Assembly: GCF_002105155.1 (NCBI RefSeq)
Contig: NW_019028987.1
Coordinates: forward strand, 798,501 to 862,500
Length of the DNA stretch: 64,000 nt
Direction: 5' to 3'
Source: Lobosporangium transversale
Lineage: Eukaryota; Mortierellomycota; Mortierellomycetes; Mortierellales; Mortierellaceae
Position numbers and translations under genes: made by a program. Each line of letters opens with the position of its first letter. The stretch's first letter is position 1. This document shows positions 58,254-64,000 of the stretch, in pieces. The notes beneath the pieces are model-generated. The model did no database searches and was not told the DNA's origin. It saw only the letters and a list, made by a program, of their open reading frames with translations.

Positions 58254-59225
58254 TTACTGCTCGCCCTCCTCTTTTCCCGACTCAGAAAGCGTATGGTCAT
58301 TGTTTTCTATATTAAAGACAGAGGTGCGTTGGCATTGTTCGGCTCTATGACCTCGGTTCCGGCATCTGAAACAACGCCCCTCACGAACGCAACGTTCTCG
58401 TTCAGCTGCTGTGAGCTTGGGTAGCGAGCTTGGCTTGGAGTGGTTTCTGTTTGGTCGTTGCTGATGGAGAGAGGTGTACAGGTTGGCAACCAACATTCTC
58501 ATGCTATCGAGATCCATTGGTGTAGGGCCAGAATTATTCTCATGATGGGGTGATAAGGCGTTCGGGGTAGCGGATACAGGGGTGGCATCGATGGGATGTA
58601 GAATACTGTGGACAATGGTCGCCTGCTCAATGGCATCGTCCAACGTCTCTGGCTGTCTAAGTCTTACCTGCTTGCTTGTTTCGGGCTCAAGGCCTAGCAT
58701 GTATTTTTGCAAAGCAGAGTCTTTGTCGAGATTTGTAGCCAGACGTAGGTGGCTTCTAAACTTGCTCGTATATTCTGCCACACTCATCCTTCCCTGACGA
58801 AGTTTATCCAACGCTCGGCGAGCTGCATTCGCAGAATCTGGAGGGGTGAACTGACGGAGGAATGCTTTACGGAAGTCAGCCCAAGGTGTATCGAGATTCA
58901 ACCCGGAATCTCTCCACCATGCCTTGGCTTCGCCATTGAGACTGAGGACAGCGTATCGAACCCATTTGGATGGCGTGAGTGTGACAATAGTGTAATACTC
59001 CTCCAGGCTGTCGACAAAGTTTAAGGCTGCAACAGCGTTAATAGCTCCTTCGTAAGGCGTAGGCTTCTGTGGCTTTAGGACCGTGGCGAGGGTTCTGGCT
59101 AGGTCATTCTCAGCGGCTTCGTTGGCTTTAGCAGTAGAGAGGGCCTGATTAAAAGCAGTAGCTATGGCTTCGCGAATGTTCAGAGGAAGATCGATGGACG
59201 AAAGGGCGTTATTCAAGTGTTCCAT
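58254..59225 (-). CDS. gag: Gag capsid/nucleocapsid protein
   Basis: 323 residues. The retrotransposon gag core is visible (WVRYAVLSLNGEAKAWWRDS, FRKAFLRQFTPPD, GRMSVAEYTSKFRSHLRLAT) and a CCHC zinc knuckle near the C-terminus (CFRCRNRGHRAEQC). It forms the cytoplasmic particle that packages the element RNA. The stop (TAA at 58254-58256) lies 74 nt before the pol ATG, which is in another frame. Confidence 0.93.
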   Translation of the reverse strand: MEHLNNALSSIDLPLNIREAIATAFNQALSTAKANEAAENDLARTLATVLKPQKPTPYEGAINAVAALNFVDSLEEYYTIVTLTPSKWVRYAVLSLNGEAKAWWRDSGLNLDTPWADFRKAFLRQFTPPDSANAARRALDKLRQGRMSVAEYTSKFRSHLRLATNLDKDSALQKYMLGLEPETSKQVRLRQPETLDDAIEQATIVHSILHPIDATPVSATPNALSPHHENNSGPTPMDLDSMRMLVANLYTSLHQQRPNRNHSKPSSLPKLTAAERERCVREGRCFRCRNRGHRAEQCQRTSVFNIENNDHTLSESGKEEGEQ

Positions 59226-59273
59226 GGCGAGGGGTGAAATTCAATGGTAATTGTAGTTCTCTGGGTGTAGTCG

Positions 59274-59291
59274 TGGTTTCCTTTGCTACCA
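59274..59291 (-). other. Primer-binding site
   Basis: TGGTAGCAAAGGAAACC follows the 5' LTR by one base on the element strand. TGGTAGC complements the GCTACCA end expected of initiator tRNA-Met, the common primer for fungal LTR elements. Confidence 0.7.
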
Positions 59292-59292
59292 A

Positions 59293-59487
59293 TGCAAAAG
59301 TCAAGGTAGTGTTCTAGGGGGATCTAAGGGTGCAATGAAGGTATCTTTATTCAGGGGGAACTATGCTACAGAACTAGATAGAAAAGTAGACCTATTTATA
59401 CTAGTTAATATCCTGTTGCAAGGAATGCTCTAGAAATATGGGCGAAATACTATGTTGCACAAAATTATTATAGTGATTTCGCTTGCA
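59293..59487 (-). repeat. 5' LTR of the chromovirus
   Basis: 195 bp, identical by eye to the other LTR. It would carry the promoter for minus-strand transcription. Confidence 0.95.
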
Positions 59488-59604
59488 AAGGTGGTTTCCG
59501 CCCGGCCTCACTGCTTGGTGAGTGTCACGAACAGCAAGCAATGTCTAGCTCATGAATTGATGAATGACTTTTGTCTGATTCGAATCTGAAAAAGATCACG
59601 TGTG
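59488..59604. other. Continuation of the disrupted zinc-finger gene and its 3' flank
   Basis: Begins with the second AAGGT target copy. The original reading frame runs on for about 22 codons to TGA (about 59556), followed by about 50 bp of flank before the dispersed repeat copy 2. Confidence 0.5.
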
Positions 59605-59925
59605 CTTGATTAATTTGTTCCGCTCATTTCCTTCACTCATTCCTCCATGCATAGTTTGCCTGTCAAGCCAAGTCGCGTCTCCTAGTTTTCTAGCTCCGTG
59701 AATAGCTCCAAGGATTCTAGAAGAGCTATAAACCAATAACCAAGGCTTATAGTGCCAAGGAACCTTGAAATAAGATTGCACCAGATATCTTCCTCGGATC
59801 CTGTGTATTAAGTTAACTCAACACTTGGAGTTCCGCATATGGTAAAAGTCCTTAGGAAATATTTGAGTAAGCTTTATTTAGAGTTCTTGAAGCGCGTCTC
59901 CGCTTCAGTCAAACAAGTATAAATA
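59605..59925 (+). repeat. Dispersed repeat, copy 2
   Basis: About 320 bp related to 49905-50215, perhaps 75 percent identical by eye. Here the sequence after CAAGTATAA continues uninterrupted to TTTGTAACATAG, so this copy lacks the Tc1-like insertion seen in copy 1. Confidence 0.6.
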
Positions 59926-60280
59926 TGATAGATTTGTAACATAGTAAACCTCAGTCTGCAATAAAACTATTCGTGAATCCATTCTAGTTCTCAGCTCATT
60001 ATCATTCTTGTTATTCATTCACTTACCTTTCCTTGCAAACCCTTTGTCAGTCCTTGACAGTGAGGACGGGAAAGTTATTGATGCGATTATACCGTCTCAT
60101 CAGGTTGCTGGCCAAGCTAACGGCCCATGGCACACAGTGGCTAATCTACCAAGCCCCTCCAAGCGTAAGTGGGGAAGCGATTCGCCCTGTCAGAATTGTA
60201 CGCCTCTTCCCGCCCTCGGACTAGAAGATATCTGGTCCAAAACACAATATCGGGTCCTGTGTGGCAGGTCGTTTGCGGAA

Positions 60281-61384
60281 ATGACAAATGACACTCATCT
60301 CCTCGTCGATAAGGATTGGACGTTAAATCCTCAAATGATATTTGTGCTGGCGCGGCTATTTTCAGGCGCAATATTATTGAACACCAACAATGGTGAAGCT
60401 GTCATAGTCAACACAGTAGAGGCCTATGCAAGAACCCTTTGGCTGGACGCACACCATGAGCCTCTCAAGACCTCGAAGGGAATTGCATTGGAGACCTCAC
60501 TGCCAGGCGTCAAGGGCAAGGATCGATATAAAGGATTCCGGCCTATTACGATGAACAGTGGTGATGGTTGCCAGCTTGTGATCGGGGCTTCATTTGCAAA
60601 CCTCCTTGTGACATCCTCTTTACGGCTTGATAATAAGAATGTAGGAAGTGCTTGTTCTGTAGGAGGGATAACAGCATCCTTTGTAATCAGCAGTGTGAAG
60701 GATTCCCAAGCAATTAGGATCTATCTGGATGAAGAAAGCATTGAAGCAGCCAGGGCCCTAGCACTGAACACCGACAGTTGGGGTGTGCAAGAGAGTGCCA
60801 TCGTGTACCAGCTTCGTCAACTAAGGACCAAGTTTCACGAGGCGTCCACGTTTATGTTCTGCAGAGCATCAGGTCCTCTTACAAACCTGCACCCATTCAT
60901 GCCATATACTGTCTTCACCATATTTGACAAGATGGTTGGCTCGAGTGGGTGCGCTTATGCAGGAGCCGCCTTGTTTCGCTTCCTTGGCGACGCAATGCTT
61001 TTCTACAGGGCTAAACGTTCGCCTACTTTAGTCCTTCCGCGTAATGTTACTGAGCGGTACCGAGGCTACTGCAAAGAGGAAAGTGAGATGATTTCGCACT
61101 TTGACGCCATCCTTGAGCTCTTTACGCCTGGATTGGATTCGGTGCCAATTTTGGGAAATATGAACTTGAATAAGCCTTTGGAGAAAATCGCGAAATTGCT
61201 TATGCCCTCGATTACAATTGCCAACCAGAAGGTAGCTTGCTTTATCAGCCAGCAGGCATTTGGACCAAATACGAGTGACGAGAAGGATGCGCATGTACAG
61301 TTTGAAAGGTCTACCAAGCTCATCAGATCCAGTGATCCTGCCAAGCGCCAAAATCCCAAGGATGAGGATTGTCTCAAACAATAG
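60281..61384 (+). CDS. Unrecognised protein, possibly 5' incomplete
   Basis: A long uninterrupted frame runs from about 60008 to a stop at 61382-61384. The first ATG in it is 60281 (MTNDTHLLVDKDWTLNPQM), giving 367 residues; upstream in-frame sequence (DSEDGKVIDAIIPSHQV) also looks coding, so the true start may be in a missing or undetected exon, with an acceptor such as TTTGTCAG near 60049. Composition is that of a globular protein, with no signal peptide or clear transmembrane helix. I recognise no family. It sits in a transposon-rich stretch about 350 bp downstream of dispersed repeat copy 2. It could be a lineage-specific gene, a remnant, or an effector-type gene. Confidence 0.5.
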   Translation: MTNDTHLLVDKDWTLNPQMIFVLARLFSGAILLNTNNGEAVIVNTVEAYARTLWLDAHHEPLKTSKGIALETSLPGVKGKDRYKGFRPITMNSGDGCQLVIGASFANLLVTSSLRLDNKNVGSACSVGGITASFVISSVKDSQAIRIYLDEESIEAARALALNTDSWGVQESAIVYQLRQLRTKFHEASTFMFCRASGPLTNLHPFMPYTVFTIFDKMVGSSGCAYAGAALFRFLGDAMLFYRAKRSPTLVLPRNVTERYRGYCKEESEMISHFDAILELFTPGLDSVPILGNMNLNKPLEKIAKLLMPSITIANQKVACFISQQAFGPNTSDEKDAHVQFERSTKLIRSSDPAKRQNPKDEDCLKQ

Positions 61385-61835
61385 CTCACCCACTGTCTCA
61401 TTACATGCATTCCACGGTTCCCATCGCGCCGCCATATACCTGCACGTCATTATACTGACGTTTCTCATAACGTATTTTAATAAATTCTCTTTTAAAGATA
61501 TCCATGTACATCCTGTTCTTTGCCCCCACTTCTTTTGAGTTGCGTATTCCTTCTACTAACGTTTGAACAATGCACATGCTCACCACGGTTAACCAGGGCT
61601 ACACATGCCTCCTCGGCAATTCATAATGCATCACATGATATGGCGATAGGATCATGGCATTGGGAGATGGTATGCGTGCACCCATGTGCACAAATGTATA
61701 TCCAAACGCGATCGATGCTGAGTAGTATAGCCTTTAACTATATATGCAGTATAAAGGTCCTGAGTGGAGCTAAACCCTTTGGATGGGAATTACTGGGACA
61801 AAGACGACAGGATTGACATTGTGAAGGCTGCCCTG
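61385..61835. other. Gene-poor sequence
   Basis: About 450 bp after the unrecognised ORF. No gene or repeat was recognised. Confidence 0.4.
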
Positions 61836-61843
61836 GGTACGAC

Positions 61844-61941
61844 CAGTGCTCCCATTCGAACTGAAATTTTGTCAATTGAAATTTATTTTTTTAATCTGAA
61901 ACATCATAATTGACAATATTTCAGTTCGAATGGGAGCACTG
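61844..61941 (+). mobile_element. hAT-type MITE, copy B (complete)
   Basis: 98 bp with terminal inverted repeats of about 35 bp (CAGTGCTCCCATTCGAACTG at both ends) and a perfect 8-bp target duplication GGTACGAC (61836-61843 and 61942-61949). The 8-bp duplication plus CAGTG ends point to the hAT superfamily. It can fold almost completely into a hairpin. Confidence 0.85.
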
Positions 61942-62067
61942 GGTACGACCAAAAAACCATAGACTGCTTCCACGGAATAGCCAGTAAACACTTCCCGAGG
62001 GTCTCCTTAATAGGAAAGGTATGGACATACATGTACACTGACATGCAAACCTGAATGAATGTTGTAA

Positions 62068-62105
<38 letters not shown>

Positions 62106-62130
62106 AAATAAATTTTAGCAAGAACTTGTC

Positions 62131-62665
62131 TCATTACCATGGTTACCATGGATGTTGACTGCATGGTATCCTTTGATCTTGGTAGAAGGATTGCTAGCCT
62201 AGGAGGATATGGTCTATCCCCGTTATTATGGTATTGGTAAGAAAAGTATACCTAGTCATGTACTCAGTTCTGGAAGTGCAAGCCGAACAAAACAAACTAT
62301 TGCTTTCTATCAGTCCTGTCCCGCCTATATAAAAGCTCATGCTCCATAGCAGTGCTCCTATTCGATGAAACTGTGTCAGTTATGAACGGATGATATTCAG
62401 ATTAAAAAAATATATATCAATTGACAAAGTTTCATTTCGAATAGGAGTACTGTTATGGAGCATGAGCTTTTATATAGGCGGGCCAGGACTGATAGAAAGC
62501 AATAGTTTGTTTTGTTCGGCTTGCACTTCCAGAACTGAGTACATGACTAGGTATACTTTTCTTACCAATACCATAATAACGGGGATAGACCATATCCTCC
62601 TAGGCTAGCAGTCCTTCTACCAAGATCAAAGGATACCATGCAGCCAACATTCATGGTAATGAGGC
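62131..62665. repeat. Long palindrome with a MITE at its centre
   Basis: The arms (about 62137-62349 and 62453-62660) are inverted copies differing at only a few single bases and one 9-bp gap by eye. Examples: GGAGCATGAGCTTTTATATA on the right is matched in reverse complement on the left, as are the TAGGTATACTTTTCTTACCA segments. Similarity fades outward to about 62085 and 62700, including A/T runs. The centre is MITE copy C (62350-62452). Confidence 0.88.
62350..62452 (+). mobile_element. hAT-type MITE, copy C (palindrome centre)
   Basis: 103 bp, from CAGTGCTCCTATTCG to CGAATAGGAGTACTG, with the same interior AATTGACAAA and CAGATTAAAAAAAT words as copies A and B. The flanks are inverted copies of each other, not direct 8-bp repeats. 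Confidence 0.8.
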
Positions 62666-63368
62666 GAGCTATCGTTAAGATTTATTTTTAAAAAAAAAAA
62701 TCAGCAAAGACCACAATCCAGACAAGCCGAAGAACAATAAAGAAGCCTTGGGACCGAAATCAAGAGACATGGACAACATCGCACCTGAGGATTTACAAGG
62801 GCTGTATAGAGTGCATTAATAAGGATACTGGAGCAGCATTAGGGCAAAGAAAAGTAAAAGGAAGAAGAAGAAGAAGAAAAAAAAAAAAAAAAAAAAAAAA
62901 ACACAAAGAGTCATTCTTTTGGCAATGATGTAATGAACAATGACTCATTACATTCCAACCTGAGTCACAAATATCAAAGCAAAGAGGGTGCAAGGAGCCA
63001 GACAAAGAAGATTGAGAAGGCATGGTGACAAGGAAGAACGGTGGAAAGAATATTGAGAAGGATGAAAGAATGAAATGCAATCCATCAGCTGCCTTTTGAG
63101 CCTGTCAAGCAAGCTTTCTCCAGAGTTATTTTTGACAGAAAGCTTAATGGTGTAAAATTTGCAGTGCCGTCACAGTTTGCTTCGTGATGCTTTGTATAAA
63201 ACAATGGCTACAGGCAAGGAATGATGTGTTTTAGTCTCTTTTAAGAAAAGATAACTTTACCTGCATTATTTGAAGAAACAGGTGGGGATAACCAATACGG
63301 ATGCCCGCCTTACCTCCATATCTCAAAGAAGGCGTACAGCAAGCTCTCTGATGACAAAGGGCGACATT
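62666..63368. other. Gene-poor sequence
   Basis: About 700 bp with an A run at about 62877-62901 after a (GAA)n stretch. The only sizable minus-strand frame (62793-63080) translates this low-complexity tract and is not credible. No gene was recognised. Confidence 0.4.
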
Positions 63369-63696
63369 TGTTGTATATTTCAATATACAAGATAATAACG
63401 GCCCAGCTATAAGATTAAGAAAAATACTAAAAACGCACTAGGAACACACTAGGGGAATTCCTAAAATTAATACGCTAAGAAAAGTATAATAATAATAACG
63501 CGTCACTAGAGACGCGACAAAACACCGACATGGTTCCTGAATAATCCCATGTCGCTTCTAGATAGATATGTAGTTACTTGGTACGAGTCTCTCTACCAGA
63601 AAATGAATAAATACCCCATGGATGTGGTGTGTGGACCCACATCTTATTCTCACTTATCTTAGCTTCTGATAACTACTGTCTAAATATTTTTCAACA
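63369..63696 (+). repeat. Candidate Ty1/copia-type LTR
   Basis: 328 bp beginning TGTTGTATATTTC and ending TTTTTCAACA, so with TGTTG/CAACA ends as in copia LTRs, plus an AATAAATA box about 80 bp before the end. No matching second LTR or clear target duplication is seen in the window, so it may be a solo LTR or the 5' LTR of an element that continues past the end. Confidence 0.4.
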
Positions 63697-63875
63697 TTGA
63701 TTGTCGCCCATAGTAATGAGCAGTAATAGTGTCGGTTGCAGGCGATATTTTCTATTTATTTTTTTCCAATACTCTCTGCGAACACATGCTTCACGTTAGA
63801 AAAAACTTTAGAGAAAAGGTTCGCCATGGCTCGCAGAATAACATCAGCCTTTGAAGTCTTCTCGACATTCAAGCC

Positions 63876-64000
63876 ATGATCCATAAAAAGTCACGGCTTT
63901 GTAAGTTCTTCGGAGGGCTCATCAATGCCCAATATCCTCAAAATGATCCAACTATACAAAGTGAACAACGTTGCTGGGGTTTTACCCAAGTGGCCGGATC
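63876..64000 (+). CDS. 5' part of an unrecognised ORF running off the window
   Basis: Open from ATG 63876 (MIHKKSRLCKFFGGLINAQY) to the last base. The fragment is about 41 residues and contains CWGFTQVAG. It starts about 180 bp after the candidate LTR, so it could be the beginning of a retroelement gag-like protein, or an unrelated gene. The family was not recognised. Confidence 0.3.
   Translation, partial: MIHKKSRLCKFFGGLINAQYPQNDPTIQSEQRCWGFTQVAG

Larger units (their letters stand above)
54220..59487 (-). mobile_element. Full-length Ty3/gypsy LTR retrotransposon (chromovirus)
   Basis: 5268 bp, minus strand, with two 195-bp LTRs that are identical by eye, both TG...CA ended. Direct AAGGT repeats flank it (54215-54219 and 59488-59492), a 5-bp target duplication. 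It has gag, pol, a primer-binding site and a polypurine tract, all in order and uninterrupted. The integrase ends in a chromodomain. This is a very recent and plausibly active insertion. Confidence 0.95.

Noticed and set aside
55199-59024. Plus-strand ORFs inside the chromovirus
   Set aside because: All lie opposite intact gag or pol coding sequence and show no domains.
62140-62260. Short ORF in the left palindrome arm (VSFDLGRRIASLGGYG...)
   Set aside because: It recalls a nuclease-like start (xxFDLGxR) but is very short, has no continuation, and is inverted in the other arm; chance is more likely.

Overview
The window is fungal nuclear DNA. The genes carry many short GT-AG introns, the proteins look like those of early-diverging fungi, and introns and UTRs are full of A or T homopolymers of about 20-35 bp. 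A Mucoromycota fungus, most likely of the Mortierella group, fits best; this is inference from style and protein resemblance, since no search was run. Exon boundaries were read by eye from splice sites and reading phase, and nearly all spliced models close in frame.

Bases 1-48 kb are a dense housekeeping block. In order: the 3' end of an APH-like kinase-fold gene (+), V-ATPase c'' (VMA16, -), coatomer zeta (RET3, -), a DysF-domain protein (+), histidyl-tRNA synthetase (+), a divergent H2A/H2B pair, a SANTA-domain protein (+), a divergent H4/H3 pair, SNF5 (+), an MFS transporter (+), NIP7 (-), ISU1 (+), a large F-box protein (-), a GNAT acetyltransferase (-), an S4/RluA-like/PrmC-like fusion (+), VMA21 (-), an RS-rich cyclophilin (+), an ariadne-type RBR E3 ligase (+), an unknown membrane protein (-), a short LARP7-like La/RRM protein (+), a second GNAT (+) and a CLASRP/SWAP2-type SR protein (+).

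Bases 48-64 kb are a transposon-rich compartment. It holds a degenerate Tc1-like transposase, a 3.1 kb Tc1/mariner-like element bounded by matching terminal inverted repeats, and inside that element a truncated transposase, a nested hAT-type MITE and a 1.47 kb minisatellite. Next comes a small C2H2 zinc-finger gene broken by an apparently intact Ty3/gypsy chromovirus with identical 195-bp LTRs and a 5-bp target duplication. Beyond it are an unrecognised ORF lacking a clear start, two more MITE copies (one at the centre of a palindrome of about 530 bp), a candidate copia-type LTR and an ORF running off the end.

Functional themes are chromatin (four core histones, a putative KNL2/Mis18BP1-like SANTA protein and SNF5), V-ATPase build and assembly (VMA16 and VMA21), RNA processing (CLASRP, RS cyclophilin, LARP7-like, NIP7) and translation (HisRS and the PrmC-like fusion). 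The observations most worth following are the S4/degenerate-RluA/PrmC fusion, the SANTA protein lying between the two histone pairs, and the nested repeat structures at 50-53 kb and 62 kb.
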